Of a stretch of DNA of 64,000 nucleotides, positions 24,967-34,772 are shown piece by piece. Made by a program: the position numbers and the translations under genes. This stretch comes from Dyadobacter crusticola DSM 16708 (lineage in GTDB: Bacteria; Bacteroidota; Bacteroidia; Cytophagales; Spirosomataceae). Numbering within the stretch: the first letter of the stretch is position 1; each line of letters opens with the position of its first letter. Location of the stretch: the NCBI RefSeq assembly GCF_000701505.1, contig NZ_JNJB01000005.1, positions 462,904 through 526,903 of the forward strand, written 5' to 3'. Under the pieces are notes generated by a model, which saw only the letters and a program-made list of their open reading frames with translations, had not been told where the DNA came from and searched no databases.

Positions 24967-24989
24967 AGAGAGTCCTGCGAGGGCTCTCT
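24967..24989. terminator. Bidirectional intrinsic terminator
   Basis: AGAGAGTCC and GGGCTCTCT form a 9-bp stem (one G-T pair) with loop TGCGA. T-rich sequence follows on the plus strand, and an A-run on the other side gives five T on the minus strand. It separates the convergent genes ending at 24956 and 24996. Confidence 0.8.
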
Positions 24990-24995
24990 TTTCAC

Positions 24996-25469
24996 TTATT
25001 TGCTTGCTTTAAATTTCAATGCAATTTTGGTGAGATTGGGATAATCGTAAGCTGTGCTTTGGGTTTTCATGATGAACGAGCTTTCACTTACATCTCCCGG
25101 AGCGATCGTCCAGTCGCTTGGTGATGGTGGCGCGCCGGGAGAGCCTACAGTGATTTTACTTTCATTCAACTTCCATTGCAGCTGAAAAGGCCTGGATTCT
25201 CCCTTGAAAACTCCTTCGAAATTTCCGTCTTTTCGGATCTCCACAATCTCCATATAGCGTTGAAAATCGATCCCGCCAAATTGCTGCGTCATTTTTCCAT
25301 TCTCAAATGTCACTGCATCATTCACTCTGATCTCATCTATTTTCCACCTGGGTGCAGCAGTCAGATACGCCGCAGCTTCTTTCGGATCTCCTGCCGTTTG
25401 ACTGCAGGAAGTTATCGCGACAAGGAGCGCGCACAGCGACAATAACAATGGAAAAGCAGCAGTTTTCAC
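24996..25469 (-). CDS. Small lipoprotein of unknown function
   Basis: A 157-residue predicted lipoprotein, with GTG start at 25469. The signal sequence MKTAAFPLLLSLCALLVAITSC ends in a lipobox-like AITSC, after which Cys22 would be lipidated. The mature part is a small beta-rich domain (RWKIDEIRVNDAVTFENG, FEGVFKG, FQLQWKLNESKITVG), like the lipocalin-like 'DUF4923/lipocalin_5'-type domains of Bacteroidota, though I cannot assign it firmly. It is a single gene, bounded by a terminator at 24967-24989. Confidence 0.75.
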   Translation of the reverse strand: MKTAAFPLLLSLCALLVAITSCSQTAGDPKEAAAYLTAAPRWKIDEIRVNDAVTFENGKMTQQFGGIDFQRYMEIVEIRKDGNFEGVFKGESRPFQLQWKLNESKITVGSPGAPPSPSDWTIAPGDVSESSFIMKTQSTAYDYPNLTKIALKFKASK

Positions 25470-25520
25470 TTAACAAAAAAGAATATTGGCCCACAAAGTA
25501 AGAGGTATGTGGGCCAAAAA

Positions 25521-28500
25521 CTAATCGCGGTTATACAATTGCGCCAGCTCTGCCAGAAACTGCTGGTCTTTTTCGCCATACTGGTCCGGCAGTAACCGCC
25601 ATGCCCAGTTGTCGTCATTAGAACCCGGCACGTTCATCTTCGCACTTTCGTCGAGATTAAGTACATCCTGCATAGGCAGTATCGCAATCTTAGCAACGGA
25701 CTGATAAATCAACCTCGCCATTTCCGCGTAAGCATTCTCTTCGGTTACTTCCTTGCCCGTATAGCGTTCCAGCCTCGCCTTCACGCCTTCGTCGGCTGAC
25801 TGCTTAAACCAGCCGCGGGTTGTATTATTATCATGGGTACCTGTGTACGCGATGAAGTTGAATGCATAATTATGCGGGATGTGATCCGACTGCGGCATGT
25901 TTTCGTCGAATGCAAATTGAAGGACTTTCATGCCCGGCAATGCAAACTGGTCGCGGAGCTTGTAAACTTCCGGTCCGATCTCGCCCAGGTCCTCGGCGAT
26001 AAATGGCAGCTTACCCAATGCAGACTGGATCTTTTCAAAAAAGGCTGCGTCCGGCCCCAGCTTCCATTTACCATTGATGGCGGTTTTCTCATCGCCAGGA
26101 ACCTCCCAATAATCCGCAAAAGCACGGAAGTGATCAAGACGTACCAGGTCAAAAAGCTCGACATTCTTTTTCAGACGGTCAATCCACCACTGGTAACCCT
26201 GCTGCTCAACAACTTCCCAGTTGAAAACAGGCATTCCCCAAAGTTGTCCATCGTCAGAAAAAGCGTCAGGCGGCACACCTGCAACACCTGTGATCTTTCC
26301 GGATTTATCAATGCAGAACAGCTCTTTGTTCGCCCAAACATCCGCAGAATCATAGCTTACATAAAAAGGAATATCACCCAGGAGCTTAATTTCCAGATTA
26401 CTGCAATACTCGCGCAGATTTTTCCATTGTTTGTCAAAAATGAACTGTTGCCATTTCACAAACTCAATGAGCTCCGATTTCGTATTTTCAATTTCTTTGA
26501 TCGCAGCTTCGTCTCGCATCTTAAACTGGTCTTCCCACTCGTGCCAGGGTGCACCGTCGTGTTGTGTTTTTAGCACAATGTAGGTGGCAAAATCCTGCAA
26601 CCACTCAGCGTTCTGGTCGCAGAAGTCGTTGTAAGACTGCTGGTCACCTGCTTTGTCTTGCTGCTTGTAAGCTGCAAAAGCTTTTTCCAGGATTTCGGTT
26701 TTAATGCGGTTTGCTTCTTCGTAATCGACTTTGTCAGATGGATCCACCTGAAACTCAGCCAGCGTTTCGGCATCGAGCAAACCTTCATTTACCAGCAGCT
26801 CGGGACTGATCAGCAGCGGATTTCCCGCCCGGCTCGACACCGCGCTGTAAGGCGAGTTAGCTTGCGAAGGCTCGGTGGGGTTCAGCGGCAACAATTGCCA
26901 GATCCGCTGGTTGCTCTTGTTCAGAAAGTCGGCGAATGCAAATGCCTGCGGGCCGAGGTCGCCTATCCCAAAAGGAGAAGGCAGTGAAGTGATGTGCAGC
27001 AAAACACCTGCTTTACGCTCATTATCAGGTTTCGAACCTTTCAGTAATCCGAAAGGCAATTTTTCAAACAGATCTGATGGTACCAGTTTGCCCTGCCACT
27101 CACCTTTTTGCTTTGTCAAAACGTCCATCCATTCCGGGGCAAGTCCGTCAGGCAGCACGACGCTCGTATCCTTCCAGTCAATGTCAAAGAATGACGTTTG
27201 CTGCTCCTTGCACAGCGCGGCAATGTGCATTGGAATCACTACCACGTAGTAGTCTTTCTTATGCTTCCGGGCAAAAGCCATTAAATGGTTCTTGTATTCA
27301 CCCCGGGTTTTTAATGGAATGTACTGACCTTCGGTGAAGATATGTGCTTCATTCTTACGCAAATGGAAGAGCTCCGAAGTAAGCCACAGCTTAATTTTCG
27401 CGGTGTACCTTTCGTCCCAGAGCTTTTCGAGCAGGCGGTCGGATTCATAATCTTCCAGTTCTTTCAGCCATTTGATGCGTTTGTCAAAATCCGGTGCGCG
27501 GCGGTTGTCGGGATCCACCAGCGAAAAGTCCCAAAGCTCGCATCCCTGGTACACATCGGGAATCCCTGGCAACGTAAATTTAAGCAGTACCTGCGCCAGT
27601 GAGTTGATCACTCCGTAATCTGCTATATCACCCAGGAAACCCTGGAAGTCTTTGTAAAATGCGCTATCGTGTTTCAGCAATGCAGCCGCAAAATCCTTTG
27701 CTTTCTGCTCATATTCCTCATCAGGCTCAGACCAGGAAGAATTCACTTTTCCTTCACGCAAAGCTTTTTGCAGGTACTCGGCAAGACGATTGGAAAAATC
27801 ATCCTCGTCCTCGCCCGGCATGGGGTGCGCACCTGTGATAGTTTGGTAAATTAGGTATTCATCGTTCGCGTCCGGCCCTTTGCCACCTTCCCTGAGATCG
27901 GCTGTCAGCTCGCGCCATTGCTCCACCTTTTCAAGCCAGCCTTCGGCCAGGTCTGTCAGCACATTCAGTCTTGCGCGCACATCCTCTCCGCGCTTGGTAT
28001 CGTGCGTGGAAGTCGCATTCAATGCAAGCGGCCATTTCTGTTGGCGCTTGGTCATATAGCTGTGAAAATCCTTCACGGTCACACCAAAGCGGTCGGGAAA
28101 ATCACCTACCTCGTTGTGTGCGATGAAGCGATTGTTGGTATACATCAATGTATCCTCCCCTCCTTTCGCCATCAGCGGACCCGAGAACTGCATGCAGCGC
28201 TGGTAAAATTCGAGCGCGCGTCCGTTATATTCCTCATCTTCCTGTTCACCCGGCTTTTCAATCAGGCATTTGGAAAACAGTTCAGCAGCATCGGACAAAT
28301 CGGGGTGGTATTCCAGTACCTCGTCGATGATCGACTTCACGGCTGCATTCTCCGACTCGGAAAGTGGCATCTGGTTGCCGTAATAGCGGTACACCGGACA
28401 ATGCACCAGGAATTCACCTATGAGTTTTTTCAAATTCTCTTTGCCCGCAGCTTCCAGTTCGTCGTTGGTTGCAAGTTCCAGTTCGGTGAACAGGTGATAG

Positions 28501-29747
28501 AGGTTTTCAAGCTCCCCGCCCATGTGTCCGTACAGTATCTCAGATTTTTTGCTCAAAAGCTGATCGTGCACAGGCTTGTCGGACGACACCAGCTTCTGAT
28601 AGAATCCATCGAAGATTTCCTCAGCAGCAGGATTTGACAAAAGGTTATTGATCATCGCAAGAAACTCGTAGCCCGTTGTTCCCTGGATCGGCCATTGCTC
28701 TGGGAGATCTTCATCTTTTTCCAGGATCTTTTCAGCGATAATGTACGTATCCTCTCCTACTGCACTCCTGAGTTTAGCCAGGTATGAATCGGGATCGAAA
28801 AGCCCGTCGATATGGTCAATACGCAGCCCCTGAAACACTCCCTCTTTTACAAGTTCTTTTGTCAGCCTGTGGTATTCGTCAAAAACCTCGTCGTTTTGCA
28901 TGTTGAGACAGATCAGCCCATTGACTGTAAAAAACCGGCGGAAGTTGATCTGTTCTTCGGTTTTCTGCCAGTGGCAAAGCACGTAGGTTTGCAGGTCGGC
29001 TACCTCGGTAAGCAGCTCTTTGCTCGCATTGAAATGCGCCAGAGTTTCGTCAATGTACTTTTTGATCTGCTCATTTTTGTATAAAGAGGCAAGCTGCAAC
29101 ATCAGTTCGTTCCATCTTTCAGAAAAGACATTTGCATCTTCCACTTCATGGATATCTTTCAGCTGCGTCACAAATTGCTGTACAGACTGCGGCTGGTCAC
29201 TCTCCGAAACGGAAAGAATGCGCTGGTAGGATCTCAGGTTCAATGGGAAAGCGCCGCCGGAAAATTCGAGCATCAGCCTGTTGTTGGTATAAACAAGCTT
29301 TAACTCCCCGCTTTCAATCACTTCTGCAAGATCGTTTGCCAAAAACGGCACCATAATGCGCCCCTTAAACAGGCGGTTGTTCCAGGCAATGTCAAAAAAG
29401 GAGGCATAGCGCGACTGTGTTCCCTTTTCGAGAACATCCATCAGCCACGGGTTATCGGAATGGAACGCCATGTGATTGGGCACGATATCCTGCAACCAGC
29501 CGATATTGCCTTCGTGAAGTTTGGCGCTGATTGCTTTCAGCTGGTCCAGCGTGCCGAGTTCAGGGTCAATGTATGCCGGGTTTACCCCGTCATATCCATG
29601 TGTGCTCCCCGGGGTCGATTCCAGAATGGGCGAAGCATAGATAGTACCAACTCCCAGTTTCCGGAAATAGGGAATCAGTTTTTCAAAATCCTTAAATGTG
29701 AATGTATGGTTGAATTGTATGCGGTAGGTAGATGCAGGATGATTCAT
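25521..29747 (-). CDS. treY-malQ: Fusion of maltooligosyltrehalose synthase (TreY) and 4-alpha-glucanotransferase (MalQ)
   Basis: A 1408-residue two-enzyme protein. TreY (about 1-880) isomerises the reducing end of a maltodextrin to a trehalosyl unit. It starts with STYRIQFNHTFTFKDF and has GLRIDHIDGLFDPDSY (nucleophile D311), IIAEKIL (E339), STHDTKRGED and GIPDVYQGCEL. MalQ (about 905-1408) transfers glucan chains (amylomaltase); it has LLHITSLPSPFGIGDLG, QLLPLNPTEPSQANSPYS, LVRLDHFRAFADYWEVP and IAEDLG...TGTHDNNTTRGW. Separate genes are the rule in many bacteria. TreZ, which releases trehalose from the TreY product, is not in the window. The response-regulator gene lies 69 bases upstream. 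Confidence 0.92.
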   Translation of the reverse strand: MNHPASTYRIQFNHTFTFKDFEKLIPYFRKLGVGTIYASPILESTPGSTHGYDGVNPAYIDPELGTLDQLKAISAKLHEGNIGWLQDIVPNHMAFHSDNPWLMDVLEKGTQSRYASFFDIAWNNRLFKGRIMVPFLANDLAEVIESGELKLVYTNNRLMLEFSGGAFPLNLRSYQRILSVSESDQPQSVQQFVTQLKDIHEVEDANVFSERWNELMLQLASLYKNEQIKKYIDETLAHFNASKELLTEVADLQTYVLCHWQKTEEQINFRRFFTVNGLICLNMQNDEVFDEYHRLTKELVKEGVFQGLRIDHIDGLFDPDSYLAKLRSAVGEDTYIIAEKILEKDEDLPEQWPIQGTTGYEFLAMINNLLSNPAAEEIFDGFYQKLVSSDKPVHDQLLSKKSEILYGHMGGELENLYHLFTELELATNDELEAAGKENLKKLIGEFLVHCPVYRYYGNQMPLSESENAAVKSIIDEVLEYHPDLSDAAELFSKCLIEKPGEQEDEEYNGRALEFYQRCMQFSGPLMAKGGEDTLMYTNNRFIAHNEVGDFPDRFGVTVKDFHSYMTKRQQKWPLALNATSTHDTKRGEDVRARLNVLTDLAEGWLEKVEQWRELTADLREGGKGPDANDEYLIYQTITGAHPMPGEDEDDFSNRLAEYLQKALREGKVNSSWSEPDEEYEQKAKDFAAALLKHDSAFYKDFQGFLGDIADYGVINSLAQVLLKFTLPGIPDVYQGCELWDFSLVDPDNRRAPDFDKRIKWLKELEDYESDRLLEKLWDERYTAKIKLWLTSELFHLRKNEAHIFTEGQYIPLKTRGEYKNHLMAFARKHKKDYYVVVIPMHIAALCKEQQTSFFDIDWKDTSVVLPDGLAPEWMDVLTKQKGEWQGKLVPSDLFEKLPFGLLKGSKPDNERKAGVLLHITSLPSPFGIGDLGPQAFAFADFLNKSNQRIWQLLPLNPTEPSQANSPYSAVSSRAGNPLLISPELLVNEGLLDAETLAEFQVDPSDKVDYEEANRIKTEILEKAFAAYKQQDKAGDQQSYNDFCDQNAEWLQDFATYIVLKTQHDGAPWHEWEDQFKMRDEAAIKEIENTKSELIEFVKWQQFIFDKQWKNLREYCSNLEIKLLGDIPFYVSYDSADVWANKELFCIDKSGKITGVAGVPPDAFSDDGQLWGMPVFNWEVVEQQGYQWWIDRLKKNVELFDLVRLDHFRAFADYWEVPGDEKTAINGKWKLGPDAAFFEKIQSALGKLPFIAEDLGEIGPEVYKLRDQFALPGMKVLQFAFDENMPQSDHIPHNYAFNFIAYTGTHDNNTTRGWFKQSADEGVKARLERYTGKEVTEENAYAEMARLIYQSVAKIAILPMQDVLNLDESAKMNVPGSNDDNWAWRLLPDQYGEKDQQFLAELAQLYNRD

Positions 29748-29816
29748 AAAATGCTGTTTTGGATCTGACCCTGCCCTTTAAATATTATGCCAGACAATTT
29801 TCAGCACAGCGTCGCA

Positions 29817-30194
29817 TCAGGCTTGCAGCAGTGATCTCAGCAAAACCAGATCGAGCGGCTTCGGCAGCAGCTTGATAATAAACGGGTTATTATCAGCTTC
29901 GGCAAAATCGTTGGGGTCAACTGTGGATGAAATCATGAACAGCCTGATACGGCTTCTTACCGCATCCGGCAACAGCCCGTAATGCGCGGCGAATTCAAAT
30001 CCATTCCGCCCTGGCATTTGCAGATCGAGCAGGATGACAGTCTCTGGCATTTCATGACTCTGCTTGACCAGGTACTCTTCCGCCAGCTCAGCCGAACTGA
30101 ATGTCAGCACACTGGTAGCCAGTCCGCTTTTTAGCAGCAGCTTTTCCTGTGTGAACAGGTCGAATACGCTATCATCAATTAATATGAATTCCAT
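29817..30194 (-). CDS. Single-domain response regulator
   Basis: A 125-residue receiver starting at ATG 30194 (MEFILIDDSVFD); an upstream in-frame start would add 18 residues without receiver homology. It has the DD pair, phospho-acceptor D in VILLDLQMPGRNGFEF, Ser-Ser switch (FMISST) and Lys in IKLLPKPLD. No output domain. It lies upstream of the TreY-MalQ gene on the same strand and diverges from the hybrid kinase at 30388, so it may accept phosphate from that kinase or from the Hpt protein at 13301. Confidence 0.85.
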   Translation of the reverse strand: MEFILIDDSVFDLFTQEKLLLKSGLATSVLTFSSAELAEEYLVKQSHEMPETVILLDLQMPGRNGFEFAAHYGLLPDAVRSRIRLFMISSTVDPNDFAEADNNPFIIKLLPKPLDLVLLRSLLQA

Positions 30195-30274
30195 GCATGC
30201 AGGGAAATTTGAGTCATTGCCAAGCCTTCCGCCGGAGGTTAGGAACAATAAATGTAGAAAAATAAATTTTTGTT

Positions 30275-30290
30275 TTACATTTAAGTGTAA
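30275..30290. promoter_or_regulatory. Possible operator between regulator and hybrid kinase genes
   Basis: TTACA-TTTAAG-TGTAA is a perfect inverted repeat (5-bp arms, 6-base spacer) in the 193-base divergent spacer between 30194 and 30388. No clear -7 element was found next to it, so its role is open. Confidence 0.2.
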
Positions 30291-30387
30291 TTGTAGAATT
30301 AGTTAACAAAAGAGACCAATGTACAATTTCTAACTCCTATCCCTTCTCTGAAATGTTCGCATAATTCTCATTTGGTGCTGATTGCTA

Positions 30388-33300
30388 ATGAAACTACCTC
30401 TACTGCTTTGTTTTATACTCACGCTTGCGTTCTCTGATTCCAGCGCCCAAGCCCGAAACCGTCCGTTTCGGCACCTCACGACCAACCAGGGACTTTCGCA
30501 AAATAATGTGAACAGCATTGTAATGGACAGGCGGGGCTTCATGTGGTTTGGCACACAGGATGGGCTGAATATGTACGATGGATACAGGTTTACCGTTTAC
30601 CGCCACGATCCCCAGAACCCGAAAAGCATCTCGCACAGCTATATTACCGCATTGTTTGAGGATAATAAAGGAAAGCTTTGGATTGGTACCAACGACGGCG
30701 GACTGAATGTATATAACTACCAGCAGGATAGCTTCACTAAGTTCAGGCACGATCCCGCGAACCCGAAAAGTCTGGGCAATGATAAAATTACCTCCATTGC
30801 GCAGGATCGGTCGGGCCGTATCTGGATCGGGACGGGGGGCGGCCTGAGCTCCTATGATCCTGCCGCAAAGCAGTTTTCAGTTTACAAGCACAATCTCGCC
30901 GATCCGCAATCGATCAGCCAGGACCATGTCAGAAGTGTGCTGGTGGACGGCGAAGGGATGGTTTGGGCGGGTACGTTGTCGGAAGGCTTGAACAGACTTG
31001 ATCCGAAAACCGGGAAATTCACGCGCTACAAGCACAATCCCGCAGACAAAGCCTCACTCGGACCGGGCGAGATCAACAGCCTTTACGAAGACAGGAACCA
31101 GTATCTCTGGATAGCTACCGAGGGCGGCGGGCTGAACATGCTCGACAGGTTGAATGGAATTTTTAAAAAAATCCGCAACGATCCTGCCCGTCCCACAAGC
31201 ATTTCGCATAACGATATCATGTCTTTTGAAGAAGATATGGCCGGTCGACTGTGGATAGGTACTCGGAACGGTGGTATCAACATCCTAGAAAAAGACGGAA
31301 CCTTCACGAAACATGAATTCAGCAAGGCCAATGTGGAAGGTATCAACAATGGGTCCATTTACTCGATGTTTTGTGACAAAAACGGCACGATGTGGATCGG
31401 GACTTTCAGCGGAGGCGTAAACATACTAGACCACGAGCCGCTGAAATTTAACCGGTTCAGAAGCAGCGCCGCGATACAGGAAGGATTGAACAACGACAAT
31501 GTGCTCTCGCTTACCGAAGACCTGAACGGGCAGATGTGGCTGGGTACCGATGGCGGCGGCGTGAATGTAATGAACCCGGAAACTGGGAGTTTCAAACACT
31601 ATTTACACATACCTGGAAACAGCGCATCGGTAGCCAGCAACTTCATCACCTCGGTAATCCGGGACATGGAAGGAAAGATCTGGGTCGGGAATTACAAAGG
31701 CGGACTAAGTTTTTTTAACAATGGTACAGGAAAGTTTGTCAACCTGAATAACAACCCTAAACTCAAACCGATCACGGCGAACATTTATTCGATGATCGAC
31801 GATGGAAAGGGGCACATCTGGATCGGCAGCTCCGACGGACTGCTGCGTTTCAGCAAGTCGGATTATTCTTACATCACCTTCAAAAATGATCCGCGCAACC
31901 CCGGCAGCATTGGAAATAACGTGGTGGCGTCTGTGTACATGGACAAAATGGGCCAGCTCTGGCTAGGCACCGAAGGAGGCGGCCTGAACCTTTACAATGA
32001 AAAGTCAAACAGCTTTACCCGTTTTTTACATAATCCAAAAGACCGCAAAACGATCAGCAATAACCTTGTTAACTGTACGGTTGAAGACAGCAAGGGCAAT
32101 TTGTGGGTTGGTACCAATGGCGGCATTAACGTTTTTGATAAAAGGACAAAAAGCTTTACATCTTACACCCAGCGCGACGGCCTTCCAAGCGACCTGATCT
32201 GGGGCATTCTGGAAGATGAACATGGAATGATGTGGATCAGTACGAATAATGGTTTGTCGAGATTTGATCCGGCTACCCGGACTATCCGCAACTTCGATAT
32301 CAGTGACGGATTGCAGGGAACTTCTTTCAACAGAATGGCAAGCTACCGTGACAAGAGCGGGAAAATGTATTTCGGCGGGCAAACCGGACTTAATATTTTT
32401 CATCCCGACAGCATTCGGTACAATAAATTCATCCCGCCGGTTTACGTCACAGATTTCCAGATCTTCAATCAGTCGGTTAGTGTGAGCGACAGTACTGCGC
32501 TTTCGAAACACATTACCCAGACAAGGGAAATCACTGTTTCGTATGAAGACCTGATGCTTTCATTCGAATTTTCAGCCCTGAACTTCACATTACCCAGGAA
32601 GAACAGGTATGCCTATAAGCTCGAAGGTTTTGATAAAGACTGGATTTATTCAAACACAACACGCAAAGCCACTTACACCAACCTTGACCCCGGTGATTAC
32701 CTGTTCCGAGTGAAAGCTTCCAATAATGATGGGGTCTGGAATGAGACAGGTACTTCGATCCGGCTGCATATCATTCCGCCCTTCTGGCAGACCTGGTGGT
32801 TCCGTGTTTTCGGATTGCTGGCTATTGCAGGCTGCATTTACCTGTTTTACCAGACCAGAGTAAAGGTGATCAAAAATCAGAAGCAGGTTTTGCAGCGTAA
32901 GGTGTTTCAGCGAACCAAAGAGGTTATACGCCAAAAACAGGCCCTGGAAGAGCAGGCAACCAGTCTGCACCAGCTCAATGAACATTTACAGCAAAAGAAC
33001 ATTCGAGAGCTTCAAGCGCGGAAGGAAGCCGAGAAAGCAAACCAGGCGAAAAGTGTGTTTTTGGCTACAATGAGCCACGAAATCCGCACACCTATGAACG
33101 GGATTCTCGGAATGGCGGTATTGCTTTCGCAAACAGAAATGACGGAGGAACAGTCCGAGTATACCCAGACAATCATCAGTTGCGGCGACGGGTTGCTGAC
33201 CGTGATCAACGACATTCTGGACTTCTCGAAAATCGAGTCTGGTAACATGGAGCTCGAACACAAATCTTTCGACCTGCACGATTGCATTGAGGAGGTACTC

Positions 33301-34599
33301 GGGATCTTTGCCGGGAAAGCTGCTGATCTCGGGCTGGACCTGGTGTACCAGATCGATCCGGCTATACCTTCCCAAATTGTCGGCGACAATCTCAGGTTGA
33401 GGCAAATACTGATCAATCTGGTCAGTAATGCTGTCAAGTTCACGCATAAAGGCGAGATCCTGGTAAATGTAACAAGGGAGAACCCGGGGCAACACACTTC
33501 CGAAATCCAGTTGAAATTTCAGGTACGGGATACCGGGATCGGGATTGAACATGAAAAGCTGGACCTGCTTTTCAAAGCTTTCTCCCAAGTGGACTCGTCG
33601 CATAGCCGTAAGTATGGCGGTACCGGACTGGGGTTGGTAATCAGCCAGCGCCTGACCGAACTGATGGGCGGCAAGATATATGCAGAAAGTGACCCCGGAA
33701 AAGGCACGAGCTTCTTTTTCACCATAAAAACCACAGCGGGGAATGCTACCGGCGAGCTTTCCGAAGAAACCGATGGAAGTGAAAATGCAGGCAAGCAGGT
33801 ATTGGTTGTGGATGATAATAAAACCAACCTCCGCATCATTGAAGCGCAGCTTAAATACTGGAAACTGACTCCAGTACTGGCGTCGTCGGGAGAAGATGCA
33901 CTTTCCAAGCTGAATGCCGAACACAAGATCGAGCTGGTCATTACCGACCGGAATATGCCAGGTATGAGCGGCGTGGAGCTGGCCCAGCAAATCAGAGCCA
34001 AGTACCCCGAGTTGCCAATTGTACTGCTTACGTCGATGGGCGACGAGACGCGCAAGAATTATCCCGGAATATTCCATTCCGTTTTGACTAAACCCGTAAA
34101 ACACCAGAAGCTGGGCGAAGTAGTAAGAAAGCAGCTTTCAAGACAAGTGTTACCCCCTGACCCAAAAGCTGCTGCACCAAATGCACTCGCCACCAGCTTC
34201 GCCTCTGAGTTCCCGCTCAAAATCCTGATGGCAGAGGATAATGCGATTAATGAGAAGCTGTTCGTAACGGTACTATCCAAGCTTGGCTACATTCCCGTGG
34301 TGACCAGGAATGGGAAAGAGGCTGCTGCAGAAGCAGCCCGCAACGCTTACGACCTGATTTTCATGGATATTCAAATGCCCGAAATGGACGGGCTTCAAGC
34401 TACCGGCGTGATCCGCAGGTCACCCGGCCCTCAACCTTATATTATTGCAATGACCGCGAATGCAATGCAGGAAGACAGGCAGATTTGCCTGTCAGCGGGA
34501 ATGGACGATTATATAGCCAAGCCGTTGCGATATGAGGAAATAAAATCTGCATTACAACGTGTTTACCAGCAGCGCTACACGGTTTCCGACCTGAGCTGA
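30388..34599 (+). CDS. Hybrid sensor kinase with Reg_prop propeller and two receivers
   Basis: A 1403-residue membrane sensor. ATG at 30388 gives a clean signal peptide (MKLPLLLCFILTLAFSDSSA); a TTG two codons earlier is less likely. Domains: about 13 two-component propeller repeats (GxxWIGTxxGGLNxxD pattern), a Y_Y_Y domain (YAYKLEGFDKDWIYSN), one membrane helix (WFRVFGLLAIAGCIYLFY), a coiled coil, HisKA (MSHEIRTPMNGILGMA), HATPase_c (NLVSNAVKF, DTGIG, GTGLGL) and two receivers (ITDRNMPGMSG and IFMDIQMPEMDG). Unlike Bacteroides HTCS regulators it lacks an AraC DNA-binding domain, so an Hpt protein or another regulator is needed for output. It precedes the glgE-treS-glgB genes. Confidence 0.92.
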   Translation: MKLPLLLCFILTLAFSDSSAQARNRPFRHLTTNQGLSQNNVNSIVMDRRGFMWFGTQDGLNMYDGYRFTVYRHDPQNPKSISHSYITALFEDNKGKLWIGTNDGGLNVYNYQQDSFTKFRHDPANPKSLGNDKITSIAQDRSGRIWIGTGGGLSSYDPAAKQFSVYKHNLADPQSISQDHVRSVLVDGEGMVWAGTLSEGLNRLDPKTGKFTRYKHNPADKASLGPGEINSLYEDRNQYLWIATEGGGLNMLDRLNGIFKKIRNDPARPTSISHNDIMSFEEDMAGRLWIGTRNGGINILEKDGTFTKHEFSKANVEGINNGSIYSMFCDKNGTMWIGTFSGGVNILDHEPLKFNRFRSSAAIQEGLNNDNVLSLTEDLNGQMWLGTDGGGVNVMNPETGSFKHYLHIPGNSASVASNFITSVIRDMEGKIWVGNYKGGLSFFNNGTGKFVNLNNNPKLKPITANIYSMIDDGKGHIWIGSSDGLLRFSKSDYSYITFKNDPRNPGSIGNNVVASVYMDKMGQLWLGTEGGGLNLYNEKSNSFTRFLHNPKDRKTISNNLVNCTVEDSKGNLWVGTNGGINVFDKRTKSFTSYTQRDGLPSDLIWGILEDEHGMMWISTNNGLSRFDPATRTIRNFDISDGLQGTSFNRMASYRDKSGKMYFGGQTGLNIFHPDSIRYNKFIPPVYVTDFQIFNQSVSVSDSTALSKHITQTREITVSYEDLMLSFEFSALNFTLPRKNRYAYKLEGFDKDWIYSNTTRKATYTNLDPGDYLFRVKASNNDGVWNETGTSIRLHIIPPFWQTWWFRVFGLLAIAGCIYLFYQTRVKVIKNQKQVLQRKVFQRTKEVIRQKQALEEQATSLHQLNEHLQQKNIRELQARKEAEKANQAKSVFLATMSHEIRTPMNGILGMAVLLSQTEMTEEQSEYTQTIISCGDGLLTVINDILDFSKIESGNMELEHKSFDLHDCIEEVLGIFAGKAADLGLDLVYQIDPAIPSQIVGDNLRLRQILINLVSNAVKFTHKGEILVNVTRENPGQHTSEIQLKFQVRDTGIGIEHEKLDLLFKAFSQVDSSHSRKYGGTGLGLVISQRLTELMGGKIYAESDPGKGTSFFFTIKTTAGNATGELSEETDGSENAGKQVLVVDDNKTNLRIIEAQLKYWKLTPVLASSGEDALSKLNAEHKIELVITDRNMPGMSGVELAQQIRAKYPELPIVLLTSMGDETRKNYPGIFHSVLTKPVKHQKLGEVVRKQLSRQVLPPDPKAAAPNALATSFASEFPLKILMAEDNAINEKLFVTVLSKLGYIPVVTRNGKEAAAEAARNAYDLIFMDIQMPEMDGLQATGVIRRSPGPQPYIIAMTANAMQEDRQICLSAGMDDYIAKPLRYEEIKSALQRVYQQRYTVSDLS

Positions 34600-34642
34600 T
34601 CTATTTGATCGATTTGTAGGTTAAAACTTTCATTTTCAATTT

Positions 34643-34680
34643 CGTATACGTGCACAATGTTCGTCAAACGTATACTTTTG
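34643..34680 (+). promoter_or_regulatory. Promoter and CGTATAC operator-like pair before glgE
   Basis: TACTTTTG (34673-34680) matches the TAnnTTTG -7 element, about 95 bases before the GlgE ATG. Two copies of CGTATAC (34643-34649, itself part of the palindrome CGTATACG, and 34669-34675) lie 26 bases apart and the second touches the -7 element. This is a reasonable repressor or activator site for the glucan operon; no -33 TTTG is obvious, which would fit an activated promoter. Confidence 0.35.
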
Positions 34681-34772
34681 CCTGGAAGGGTTTGTAAAAA
34701 ACCATTTCTGCAGGCATGATTTTGATTGCTTGATAGTCCATTCGGCAAAATGAAAAACTAAAAAACAGATCG

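Noticed and set aside
32986..34104. 372-codon minus-strand frame inside the hybrid kinase gene
   Set aside because: It is a long antisense open frame caused by codon bias of the kinase, receiver and ATPase regions on the other strand; no domain is visible.
30388..34599. Classical Bacteroides-type HTCS regulator
   Set aside because: The C-terminus ends in a second receiver domain; no AraC-type helix-turn-helix is present.
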